A stretch of DNA of 24,837 bases from a virus: positions 1 to 24,837 of IMG/VR virus record IMGVR_UViG_3300030117_004491; one strand, 5' to 3'. The translations under genes were made by a program, and so were the position numbers. Shown here one piece after another: positions 1 to 8,500 of the stretch; the stretch's first letter is position 1; every line of letters starts with the position of its first letter. Below the pieces are notes generated by a model. It made no database searches. It saw nothing but the letters and a program-made list of their open reading frames with translations, and was not told the DNA's origin.

Positions 1-2
1 GA

Positions 3-44
3 TACAAAGACTTGTTAGAGCTCTTAAAGAGTTTAACAGGATAA
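3..44 (+). CDS. Possible 3' end of an upstream gene (partial)
   Basis: The frame starting at base 3 is open from the window edge to a TAA at 42-44 and would encode the tail YKDLLELLKSLTG. That leucine/lysine pattern is compatible with a helical C-terminus. A second frame (from base 2) is also open until about base 58, so the choice is a guess. No product can be assigned. Confidence 0.3.
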   Translation, partial: YKDLLELLKSLTG

Positions 45-105
45 TACTAATAACTTAAACTAGTGTTTGGTAAAACATTGGGATAAAATTAGTAATAAGT
101 GAAAG

Positions 106-135
106 ATAGGGGATTGGTTGGCTCTAGTCCCCTAT
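106..135 (+). promoter_or_regulatory. Leader hairpin ahead of the first small gene
   Basis: ATAGGGGA (106-113) pairs perfectly with TCCCCTAT (128-135) around a 14-nt loop, and a ribosome site (AAGGAT) and ATG at 151 follow within 16 nt. There is no U-tract after the stem, so it is not an intrinsic terminator. It resembles the stems at 563-624 and 2152-2216, which also use AGGG-A / T-CCCT arms just ahead of a start codon. Possible roles are mRNA stabilisation, RNase III processing, or control of initiation. The rest of 45-150 shows no other feature I can support. Confidence 0.5.
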
Positions 136-150
136 TAAAAAGGATCATTA

Positions 151-348
151 ATGAACATAAATAAAAACATTTTAAAAATAAAAGATATATTAAATCATAT
201 ACATTCTATATCGGTGCAGCACAGTAATCATACTGGAGATAAACCTATAAGCGAATTGTATAAACGTCAAATAGACAAAATACATAATCTTTTAGATAAA
301 ATAAAAAAAGAATGTAAACAAATTAATATTTACGGAAAGGATTATTAG
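151..348 (+). CDS. Small helical protein of unknown function (65 aa)
   Basis: The ATG at 151 follows AAGGAT at suitable spacing. The product is lysine- and isoleucine-rich (ILKIKDILNHIHSIS near the N-terminus, KIHNLLDKIKKECKQI near the C-terminus) and reads as two amphipathic helices joined by a polar segment. It has no signal peptide, membrane span or known motif. It is the first gene of a rightward cluster of small, probably early, phage genes, and the histone-fold gene starts 2 nt after its stop. I do not recognise the family. Confidence 0.65.
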   Translation: MNINKNILKIKDILNHIHSISVQHSNHTGDKPISELYKRQIDKIHNLLDKIKKECKQINIYGKDY

Positions 349-350
349 TA

Positions 351-545
351 ATGATAATACAAAAAACAAAAGTAAAGAAAATATTCAATGCTAATGGAAT
401 ACAGTTAAGTGCAGATACAATGGAAAGCATCAATAGAGAAATATTAACAAGTATTTCAAAAATGGCACATAGATGCAAAGAAAATAAAGTTAAAAGACTT
501 ACACCTGATTTAATGTGGTGTGCTCTTGGAAACTATAATTTATAA
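351..545 (+). CDS. Putative histone-fold DNA-binding protein (64 aa)
   Basis: The product has the helix-loop-long helix-loop-helix layout of a single histone fold. A short helix (VKKIFNANG, residues 8-16) is followed by a loop with LSAD, a long central helix (about 22-46, rich in I/M/L and K/R), a loop KVKRLT, and a last helix PDLMWCAL. The pattern S-x-D-x-x-x-x-[IL]N and [KR]-x-[LV]-T-x-x-[DE]-[LIV] follows archaeal-type histones, in which the R/K-T pair contacts DNA. The length (64 aa) fits a minimal fold. Known bacterial and viral relatives compact or bend DNA. The ribosome site AAAGGATT lies ahead of ATG 351. A DNA-packaging or host-chromatin role is inferred; an unrelated three-helix protein remains possible. 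Confidence 0.6.
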   Translation: MIIQKTKVKKIFNANGIQLSADTMESINREILTSISKMAHRCKENKVKRLTPDLMWCALGNYNL

Positions 546-562
546 TAACTTAAGTAGACTGA

Positions 563-624
563 AGTAGGGAACAGTAGAGTGTAGAGGACTAGTGCACAAG
601 TATACCGCCTCGACCTTCCCTACT
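563..624 (+). promoter_or_regulatory. Structured leader RNA in the 546-644 gap
   Basis: AGTAGGGAA (563-571) pairs perfectly over 9 bp with TTCCCTACT (616-624). Inside it, GAGG (584-587) can pair with CCTC (608-611) and ACT (588-590) with AGT (599-601), giving a second stem-loop with a loop containing the palindrome GTGCAC. The ribosome site TAAGGAG begins 7 nt after the closing stem, and the ATG is at 645. No U-run follows, so termination is unlikely. This fills most of the 99-nt gap between the histone-fold gene and the next gene. Confidence 0.55.
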
Positions 625-644
625 GACGTTTAAGGAGAATTTAA

Positions 645-794
645 ATGAAAGAATCATTTGAAGAAGAACTTATGAGAAAGTGTCAATTGTTAATTGATGC
701 TTTAGATAAGATAATAACAACAAGTGCAGACAGTGGTACTCTTAAAAAGATCGCTCGTCAATCACTAAATCTCGTATTAGAAAAGGAGAAATAA
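645..794 (+). CDS. Small helical protein of unknown function (49 aa)
   Basis: The ATG at 645 is preceded by TAAGGAG at good spacing, and TAA at 792-794 abuts the next ATG at 795. The translation begins MKESFEEELMRKCQLLIDAL and ends LVLEKEK. It is acidic at the start, basic in the middle (LKKIARQSLN) and probably helical throughout. There is no membrane span. The head-to-tail spacing and the shared AAGGAG site within its last codons suggest translational coupling to the membrane protein that follows. The family is not recognised. Confidence 0.65.
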   Translation: MKESFEEELMRKCQLLIDALDKIITTSADSGTLKKIARQSLNLVLEKEK

Positions 795-1013
795 ATGAAA
801 GATACAATATTATGGTATGCGTGGGAAATGTTTACAGGATCAGAAGCTAACGGTTGGTGGCTTATGATGTGTATACTAGCTATAGCATTAATAACATTTA
901 TATATCAAAATGCTAAAAGAGATAGTAAAGTAAATCTCTTATTAAAACATTTTAATATTGAGCTTAACGAAGAAAGTCTTTTAGATAAAATTAAAAAGTT
1001 ATTTAAAAGATGA
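795..1013 (+). CDS. Single-pass membrane protein (72 aa)
   Basis: The N-terminal part (about residues 18-38, WWLMMCILAIALITFIY) is one clear transmembrane helix. A basic stretch QNAKR and a charged amphipathic C-terminus (about 45-72) follow, so the C-terminus is probably cytoplasmic. An AAAAGGAG site precedes the ATG. The motif YQNAKR directly after the span is also found in the 106-aa late membrane protein at 21044-21364. The last 4 nt overlap the next gene as ATGA. Function is unknown; a superinfection-exclusion or host-membrane role is possible but unsupported. Confidence 0.7.
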   Translation: MKDTILWYAWEMFTGSEANGWWLMMCILAIALITFIYQNAKRDSKVNLLLKHFNIELNEESLLDKIKKLFKR

Positions 1014-1237
1014 ATAATAATGAAGAAATAGTTGATTTAATTAGAAAAAGGCTAAACAAAGGAAAAAAAGAATACGGAAAAGAAATAGACATATATGATG
1101 GCAGAGATTGGAACGTAGAGGCATTAGAAGAACTACTAGATGCTTGCGTTTATTTAGCGGCTAGTATGCTTAAAGTAATAAAGTCTGAAACTAAATTAAT
1201 ATCAATATTGATGGACAAAAACAAAGAGGAAAGCTAA
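1010..1237 (+). CDS. MazG-like (all-alpha NTP pyrophosphatase-like) mini-protein (75 aa)
   Basis: The product has an N-terminal helix of the type LIRKRLNKGKKEYG, a short linker, and a second helix with EALEELLDACVYLAASMLKV. The pattern R...G...YG, then EELLDA.VYLAA..L resembles small phage proteins related to all-alpha NTP pyrophosphohydrolases, whose EExxD/E acids bind magnesium. Only half of such a fold is present, so it may act as an oligomer or be a non-catalytic relative. It is translationally coupled by ATGA overlap to the upstream gene, and its TAA overlaps the next ATG by one base. Confidence 0.6.
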   Translation: MNNNEEIVDLIRKRLNKGKKEYGKEIDIYDGRDWNVEALEELLDACVYLAASMLKVIKSETKLISILMDKNKEES

Positions 1238-1395
1238 TGGGCAAACTAATGAGCAAAATTGAAAACATATACAAAGAGCGATTACTAGATTATGAAAGAG
1301 ATATTGCAGATTTAATACAAATAATAGAAAGGCTAACTAAAAAACAACAAAGTACTAGAAAAAAAGTAGAGGGATTAAAATATGGGAGCAATTGA
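1237..1395 (+). CDS. Small coiled-coil protein (52 aa)
   Basis: The ATG at 1237 overlaps the upstream TAA by one base (TAATG), with GAGGAAAG upstream as ribosome site. The translation runs MGKLMSKIENIYKERLLDYE and continues as a charged heptad-like helix ending in KKVEGLKYGSN before TGA at 1393-1395. It overlaps the next gene by 14 nt. Heptad spacing of I/L residues suggests a short coiled coil. Function is unknown. It is small, but the site, the coupling and the coding-like composition support it as real. Confidence 0.55.
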   Translation: MGKLMSKIENIYKERLLDYERDIADLIQIIERLTKKQQSTRKKVEGLKYGSN

Positions 1396-1723
1396 TCAAA
1401 ACGAATTAGCAGTAGGTAGATATAAAAACGCAAAAGAAGCATATAATAGTTTAGTAGAAGGTGCAGAATACAAGTATGGTCACAATGGCTACAATGGAAC
1501 AATATCTACATCTGATGGATTTAGAATGATAAAAAAACATCCTAGATATGGTACAAAAAAATTCTGGGATTTTGTTAATGCTACTATAGATAATACAAAG
1601 TGGGATAACTGGAATTGTATAGAACTAAAAGGAACTGCTTTAAAAAAAGCAAAAGAATACAATGGTTATAAAGGCAAACGTAACATTAAAGCCTTTTTCT
1701 TTTGGGGATTAGCAGCAACGTAA
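1382..1723 (+). CDS. Phage early protein of unknown function (113 aa)
   Basis: ATG 1382 follows AGAGGG at usable spacing. The protein is soluble and tyrosine/glycine-rich near YKYGHNGYNGTISTSDGF, has a central KFWDFVN helix and a WDNWNCIELKG strand, and ends in an aromatic FFFWGLAAT tail. The combination of a YGxxxYNGTI segment and a later CIEL.G strand looks like a family of small phage proteins I have only a weak sense of; I cannot name its function. It has no membrane span or catalytic motif. It sits mid-cluster among the small rightward genes. Confidence 0.65.
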   Translation: MGAIDQNELAVGRYKNAKEAYNSLVEGAEYKYGHNGYNGTISTSDGFRMIKKHPRYGTKKFWDFVNATIDNTKWDNWNCIELKGTALKKAKEYNGYKGKRNIKAFFFWGLAAT

Positions 1724-1744
1724 TAAAACATAAAAAGGAAAAGT

Positions 1745-2035
1745 ATGGCTAAATATATAAATGCAGACTTAAAACTAATTGATAAGTTTGAAGACGTAAT
1801 GTTATCATCTGATAAGTATACAAAAAACTTTGAAAAATGTTTAGAGTTAGCCGTTGATAAGATATTTGATAAAAAAACCAATAAATCGCTTAACATAAAA
1901 TCAACACTTGGTTATTTTATGAAAAAATATTATTGGTCACACGAACAAATAGAATCAGACAATCTCCCTATTGATAATATCTGTAGGGATTTTAATATAA
2001 CAATAGACGAAAAAAGTAATATGTATATATTGTAA
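1745..2035 (+). CDS. Protein of unknown function (96 aa)
   Basis: ATG 1745 is preceded by AAAAAGGAAAAG. The translation is mostly helical with many lysines (LKLIDKFEDVMLSSDKY, KCLELAVDKIFDKK) and a C-terminal beta-like end (FNITIDEKSNMYIL). No known motif, signal peptide or membrane span is visible. It is followed by 201 nt of structured non-coding sequence before the last small gene. Function is unknown. Confidence 0.6.
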   Translation: MAKYINADLKLIDKFEDVMLSSDKYTKNFEKCLELAVDKIFDKKTNKSLNIKSTLGYFMKKYYWSHEQIESDNLPIDNICRDFNITIDEKSNMYIL

Positions 2036-2042
2036 AACAACT

Positions 2043-2144
2043 TGGGGTATAAAAATAAAAATCAATAGGAAAAAATCAGCAATACTAAATAAAAGTTAGC
2101 ACAATATCTTTGTGTTGCTGATAGGCAGTTATGCCTTTACCCCA
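2043..2144 (+). ncRNA. Candidate structured RNA, multi-stem element
   Basis: Four compatible stems can be drawn by eye. P1 is TGGGGTA 2043-2049 with TACCCCA 2138-2144. P2 is ATCAGCAA 2075-2082 with TTGCTGAT 2115-2122. P3 is CACAA 2100-2104 with TTGTG 2110-2114, inside P2. P4 is AGGCA 2123-2127 with TGCCT 2132-2136, with a GTTA loop. P2 and P4 are directly adjacent, and one base separates P4 from the P1 strand, so helices could stack coaxially around one junction. No open reading frame occupies this space. I do not recognise it as any named riboswitch or tRNA. It could be an independent small RNA or the upstream half of the 2237 leader. Confidence 0.5.
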
Positions 2145-2151
2145 TTTAATT

Positions 2152-2216
2152 AGGGAAGTTTAGCATCCATTAGTACTTGTGGGATTGCACATAAAGGTCA
2201 GCCCTTTATCTTCCTT
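2152..2216 (+). promoter_or_regulatory. Three-way-junction leader RNA ahead of 2237 gene
   Basis: A closing stem AGGGAAG 2152-2158 pairs with CTTCCTT 2210-2216 (one G-U). Inside it lie two hairpins: GC-ATCC 2163-2168 with GGAT-GC 2182-2188 (one bulged T), and a perfect 7-bp ATAAAGG 2191-2197 with CCTTTAT 2203-2209 around TCAGC. The second hairpin abuts the closing strand, so the helices could stack. The ribosome site AAAGGAG starts about 10 nt after the closing stem. The geometry is riboswitch-like, but no known ligand-binding consensus is seen. Confidence 0.5.
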
Positions 2217-2236
2217 GTAAATTTAAAGGAGAACAT

Positions 2237-2461
2237 ATGAATTTAGATCCAACGATAATAAGAACTAGAACATCTACAAGTCTTTTAAAACTATTAACAG
2301 CTTGTAAAAAATATCTTAAACATAATATAAAATATCATTCTAATAAACTAAACAAAGAAAAAAATAAAAGAGCTGAAGACATTCTAAGAAGAATAGAGAA
2401 AGCTGAAAAAGTACATAAAGAAGAAATGGAAAGAGTTGGTTATCAAAAATATGAAGATTAG
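2237..2461 (+). CDS. Basic coiled-coil protein of unknown function (74 aa)
   Basis: ATG 2237 follows TTAAAGGAGAACAT, an excellent ribosome site. The product is very basic and helical (KHNIKYHSNKLNKEKNKRAE, then a K/E/R-rich heptad helix to the C-terminus). It has no membrane span. Its composition would suit nucleic-acid or phosphate-backbone contact, but no family is recognised. It is the last gene of the rightward block, 10 nt before a strong terminator, and is preceded by the longest structured leader of the window. Confidence 0.6.
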   Translation: MNLDPTIIRTRTSTSLLKLLTACKKYLKHNIKYHSNKLNKEKNKRAEDILRRIEKAEKVHKEEMERVGYQKYED

Positions 2462-2470
2462 AGTGTAACA

Positions 2471-2506
2471 AAAAAGGGAGGCGGCTTAGTGCTGCCTCTT
2501 TTTTTT
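2471..2506. terminator. Bidirectional intrinsic terminator between convergent blocks
   Basis: GAGGCGGC (2478-2485) pairs with GCTGCCTC (2491-2498) as an 8-bp GC-rich stem with one G-U pair and loop TTAGT. A run of eight T (2499-2506) follows on the plus strand and six A (2470-2475) precede it, giving a U-tract for the minus-strand transcript as well. It ends the rightward small-gene block and the leftward late block. The stop codon of the 3305-aa gene (2505-2507) lies at its edge. Confidence 0.9.
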
Positions 2507-5500
2507 ACACACTGCCTAAACTTTCTTCAATCTCTTCAGCTTGTAATGCTCTACGCTTTGCTCTTTCTAATCTTGAATCTATCTTGTTTATTGGTAATCT
2601 AAACAATACCTCACCTACTCTTTCAGGTCTTTCGTAGATTTGCTTACCCTGTCTGACTGCCCTACCAAATGGAAACATAGTATATACTGTATAATCACTA
2701 AACTTTTCCCAATCTCCAGTCATAAGTTCTATCATAGCTTCTGGTACTCTAGCTATAGGAGGCTTTAGTAAATTAGCAGGACCAAGCTTAGATCCAAAGA
2801 AAGCCATATCACGCTCACGTTTATCACCATACATCCAATCAGCTAAAGACTGAATCCAATCATAAGGAGGAGCTAATGCAGTATCAAATATACTAAACAT
2901 AAAAGCACCGCCTAATGCCATTAAAAACATATCAATCATAAACAAGTCTTTAAATCTTTCATACTCAGGAGTTCCATTTCTAAAGCCATAAAGCTTTGCC
3001 TGATTATAAAATTCCTTACGTACTCTTATTGAGTTCCAAACAAACAGCTTAAACCTAGATAAAACTTTACCAGTTGCTGTTCTCATAAAAGCAGGTCTTT
3101 GAGCATTCTGATACAAGAACTGTGAATTTTCTATACCTTTTAAAGCCATTTCAAAAACAAAATCATCTGATATATTTAAATTCCTACCTTCAGGTCCAAA
3201 CTTTTCAACTGCTTGTAAGCCATGAGCTATAAAAGCATTTAAACGATTAACTCTTTCAGAATGTTGCATAAAGAATCCACCGTATTTTACCATAGCATCT
3301 TTAACGCCATAGCGTTCAACAACTTGCAAAACACTTTCTTCACGCTGCTTGCCACGATTTTTAATAGCTTTGCTTATATCACGCCTAAAATCACTGATGT
3401 TAACGCCAGCTTTTTTAAGACCATTCTTTAAAGGTTCGTTATATTCAAATTCGTTTTGAATAAAATCATCCATAACGCCACGTTCTTTTAACCATTCATA
3501 CAGATCTTTTCTATTTTTAACTTTACTACCATTAAACAAATTTAATACAGCTTCACCTTTATCATTAGATAACAATCTCTCAAATATTTTTTTATCACTA
3601 AAAGAATTTCTAAAATTTCTAAATCCAGCACTAGCAATAGTCATTAGATTGCCACTAAATATATTTGTAGACCAAGTGCCAGTATTAGCTAATAAAGTCA
3701 TAAGCTCATACTGTGCTTCCATTCTGCCAAAGTCATGTATCTTTCTTGAAAAATACTCTTTCCTTGCTGCCTTATCTTTAGGAGCTTCTCTTAAAGTACT
3801 GCCTATAAAAGGAGCTTTATTCCATTTCTTTGACTTCCATAACTTCTCATACAGCTTAACCATATTTTGATCAGATGTCATATAAAACATATTTCTTTTA
3901 TCTTTTAAATATAAAGGATCTATTCCCTTTTGAACTTCAGACATAATCTGTTGAGGAAAATAAGACTGGTGTCCTAAAACACTTTGCATATACAACTTAG
4001 TATAATCAGCCCAAACATCTACATAGCTATCATATCTTTTACTGTCTTTAAACTTTTTAAGTTCAGCCTTGCTTGGTTTGTAATCTCCCATTCTATGCTT
4101 CATGTTGCTTATTTCATAGTCGCCTTTAATAGCAACAAGATTTTTATACCAGCCATTAATAAGTTTTGAATGATAATCTGTAATTAGAGTTGGTCTTTTA
4201 TCGTATCCTTTTAGATCGAAAAGTCTAGCTTCTAATACTCCAATCTTACTGTCAAATCCTAATTGATTTAATTTAACATCAAGGTCTGCATCTGTTAAAC
4301 CTTTGTGATCTATTAAATCTTTCATGCTAAAAAACTCTGTAGAAAACTGTGCTTTTCTTTCCATTAGTTTAATAAATCTTTGTCTAGCTTTATTTCCAAT
4401 TTGCTCAGCTTTAGTAAAATCATTTTCTGTAGGGTTTTTTATAGACTCTAAATATTCATTTTTAATTTTTTCTTTAATCTTTAAAGACTCTTTATTAACA
4501 GACTTAACAAACTCACGCTGTGCTCCTTCATTGTAGCCAAAATTTAAATGAGGTATGTATGCCTCTGTATTCTTTTCACCAATACCAGAAAACCTACTCT
4601 TACCTGAACGATAATTTCTAATAAAAGTATTCTGTTTTATTTTAGGGTTTGTAGCTGTTAACCTATTAAAATAATCCATCATTCTTTTTTCATACTCATA
4701 TCTTTTCAAGCCGTCAATTCCTACTAATCTTATTAGTTCAGGATTAGTTATATCCTTGTCTAAAACTTTATTTCTAAAGTTCTTAAAATCAAACACACCA
4801 TCTTTATTCCAACGCATATACTCATTAATAACGCCTTTGGTTTTTTTATACCAAGCGTCAAAATTGTCATCCATTTCCCACTTGCCAGTTTTGTCAGATA
4901 TTCTTTCACCTTTAGAATTATATGTGTATATCCATTTATTACCCATAGATTTAAAAAATTTAGTTAATTCATTATCAAGTCTTTTTAATACGGGAGACAT
5001 ATTTTCTTTATTGCCGGATTCTCTAATATCTACAATCTGTTTAAATAATTCCTTTCTTTGATTTACGGTGTACTTAGATAGTATATCACTAATAGGTTTT
5101 ATAACTTGTTCAGCTGCATTTCTATCTTTAGACATACCACGCTCAGACTTAAGAACATAATTAGATATAGCACCAATAGGAGACATAAACCTGTAAACAG
5201 GCTCTCTACGTATTTTACCAGAGCCATGCTTTACAGGAGCATAATATGTTTTATATTTATTAACCATTCCCTTCATAGCCATTTCACTATCAACAAACCT
5301 AGGATCTAAATGCCAATATCTTAATTTAAATTCAAGGCTATTTGGATCGTGAAACTGTTTCATGAATCTATTAATAGCTACAATGTCTTCCATTTTAAGA
5401 TCTGTAGCACTCCTTGGTATGCCTCTGCCGCTTAATTCTGCAGTAAAAAACTTAAACCATTCATTAAAATTCTCAGCTATAAAAGGATGCTCATCTAAAA

Positions 5501-8500
5501 ACTTTCTAAATTCTTTAACTTGTTTTACTTGTGGCTTGTTTATAGCCATCATATCCAAAGCTTTAGATTGTATAACTCTTTCTACTGTGTTAATAACTTC
5601 TTTCTTAGGCTTAGAAATAAAACTTTCTACAGGTATTTTAATATCTTCTTGTTTCTCTAAATTAGTTCTTCTAAATGTAAGGTTAATTCTTTGACCACGA
5701 GCTTTAGTACTCTTCTCTACTCCATGATCCCATCTTTCTTGAGTTTTACCTTGCATTATTAATAAATCTTTATCTGATAAAGGAACGTCTATTATTTTTT
5801 TACCACGCTTTAATTTAAAACTTACAGTTTCTCCAAAACTAAGCGAAGCTATAATAGGATTTTTTCCAAGTTCAGGTTCATTATCTTTATGCCAACCGAT
5901 ACTATCTTTTTCGTTTCTATATTTATTAGCTAAAACAGAATTAAATTCTACACCCGTTATATCTTCTACCTGTTTTTTAATTTCCAATAACTTAGGTGTC
6001 CATTCTTTTGGCTTATTTAATTTTAACGTATAAACATAATCAGTCCCCTTGTCTCCATAATAAGCTGTAAGCCTTGGTTCTTTACCAAATTTATTATAAC
6101 CTTGTTCCCATTCAACAGCTTTATCTACATCTTTAAAAGATACATTTTTCATTTTTTGTTTAAGATGTATTATATCTCCATTTTCATAATTAACAACTTT
6201 AGAATCTGGATTACGTTTAGATATATTATCAATAATCTTAACATCGAGCTGCATATCTGCTTTTTTATCTACAGATCTATTATAAACATCCTCTATCCTT
6301 GAATAAAATTCACGCCTTGTAAAAGGATCTATACGCTCAGAGCCGTGTATTAATTTTTGATAATTAATTATAGGGTAACCATTTTTATCTTTAACACCTG
6401 TTATTGGAGAAAGTAAAATGGTATGAAAATATTTCATTAGAGGTTCTGGATTTATATTATATTTATCAGCTAAATCATTAATACGCTTATTACCTAAAGC
6501 AATAGCTGTATCTATTTCAGCAGCAGGTGCTTTATCTATAATCATTTTATTTAGCTTCTTATTCATCCCCATTATTTGAGGAATTAATTCTTTAATAATA
6601 TTGCCTTTAATGCCCCTATTTACTAAAGACCTATGTATATCTACAAAATGTTTATTTGCGAGCTCTATGGTAGCAATTTGCCCCATTCCTTTGCTATATG
6701 ATTCTAAAGCAAAAGGTATACGATTTGAGCTTACTGCTTTTCCTATGTTATTTAGAGAAGGTATTAACATATCGCTAGTCAAAATACCCATATGATCATT
6801 AACAAACTTTTGAATTTCTTTAGTAGAATAAGAAACTAATGCTCCTTTTCTAATATTCTTTTTTTGTGCTTCACTCGCTTCAATCTTTTCTGGAGCTTGT
6901 AGTTTTACTTCTAAATCTCTGTAAAATTTTTGGTAAGCTTCTTTAAGATTACCAAATCTAAAACTTGCAAAATTTATTTTAGCATTCTCTAATCTTAATG
7001 GTAATGAACTAATAACAGATGTTCTAAAAGCATTATCACCTAAAGCTTTAGCAGATATTTTGCTATTAACAAAAGCAAGATCATATATATTCATAGCTGG
7101 TTTTGGAAATTCATTTACAAGAAGAGTTAATTTTTTATCAGCAGGTTGTGTTATATTTGTAATTCTTCTTTGACTTCCCTTTAATTTAACATTTGCACTT
7201 TCACCCAGTTCTAACCCTATATAAGATTTCCATTTTAAATCACCAACTATTTTATTCTTACCTTTCCATTCTAATGGTTCAGGAGGCTTTCTCCCACCTA
7301 CGGGTTTTCTAGCTTCAAACAAAGGTTTTATTCTCTCAGGAGAAATTGTTCTTGTTTTAGACCTAGGTTTAGCAACATTTACTGATTGAGCTAATAGTCC
7401 TAAAGAACCATTAAAATTTTCATTAATAATATCTTGATATTTTTTCTCACCAGAACTAATCATTTTACCCGGAGCATATTCAGCAGCAAGTCTAGCTAAT
7501 CTATGAGCATGACTATCAATTGCATTTGGCTGATAATACTTTAAAGTTTTACCTATAAGACTTCCTTCTTGCAAAGCTTTAACAATTTTTTGTCGTCTTT
7601 CTGGAAAAACTTCTAAATGATCAGTTCCTCTTATCCAATTTTCATAGCTATTAGCAGCATCTTCTCTGCTATTTGCTTTTATAAAACCCTGCTTTCTATA
7701 CCAATCTTTATTTTTATTCCATATTGCAGGATCAATAAAAGGATTGCCAAAAGTACTTCCTCTCATTGTCTCTATACCTTTATCACTTATGCGAGGAGGT
7801 CTAGCTAATTCATAAACATTAACATCAAACATTGAATCAAATAACATATCCCTAAATCTAGTATAAGGAATAACAGTAGGGTCGTTACTTGCGTCAGCTG
7901 ATTTATTTACTATTTTATATATAAGGTCACGAAAATATTGTTCATTAGGAATACCCTGAACATTGTATTCTTTTAAAGTAACATCATTTAAATAAGTCCT
8001 ACCAGATTTAGCATCATAAAAAGGAAAAGAATAAGAGCCTCCTTTTGATTTTACATAATCAACCCACTGTCTCATTACAACAGCAGAAGACAAGCCATAG
8101 CCTAAACCTTGTTTACCACTTGCGGCTCCTTGTGCAGCAATATGTCTGTAAGCTGGTGAAAATTTAAAGGCATTGTAAAATTCAAAATTAGGTTCTTCCT
8201 TTTTAACACCTCTAAATCTTTTCAACACTTCTTCGGGATTGCCTTTTATAATTGCACTTTTTTCATGAAACTGACTATCTAATTCGTTAGCATATTTTTC
8301 ATTGTATTTCTTTGGGTTGTCAGGATCTAAATGAATCCTTTCATCTGAAACTTTTTCTTGTTTAAAATAATTTCTTAGTTTCTCACTAAAGCCTTGAAAT
8401 ACTTTAATGCTATCAGCATCCTTATCAGCACCACCTAAATAATTATTATCAAAATGATGAGTAAAAGAACCAGCTCCTCTCTGTCCAGTAAAACCTCTAA

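Noticed and set aside
12-95. Sigma-70-type promoter for the rightward block
   Set aside because: TTGTTA (12-17) and TTGGTA (67-72) occur, but no good -10 box lies 16-18 nt downstream of either.
106-135. Intrinsic terminator of an upstream gene
   Set aside because: The perfect stem is not followed by a U-run; the sequence after it is ATTAAAAAGG leading into a ribosome site.
2043-2144. tRNA or tRNA-like structure
   Set aside because: The stems do not form a cloverleaf. No anticodon loop of the right size, T-loop sequence or CCA end is present.
4756-5061. Plus-strand open frame of 101 codons inside the giant gene
   Set aside because: It lies wholly opposite the 3305-aa frame, has no ribosome site, and its hydrophobic Ser/Leu-rich product is typical of antisense shadows of AT-rich coding DNA.
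5362-5694. Plus-strand open frame of 110 codons opposite the AlkB region
   Set aside because: It is antisense to well-supported coding sequence and its product has the low-complexity hydrophobic look of a shadow.
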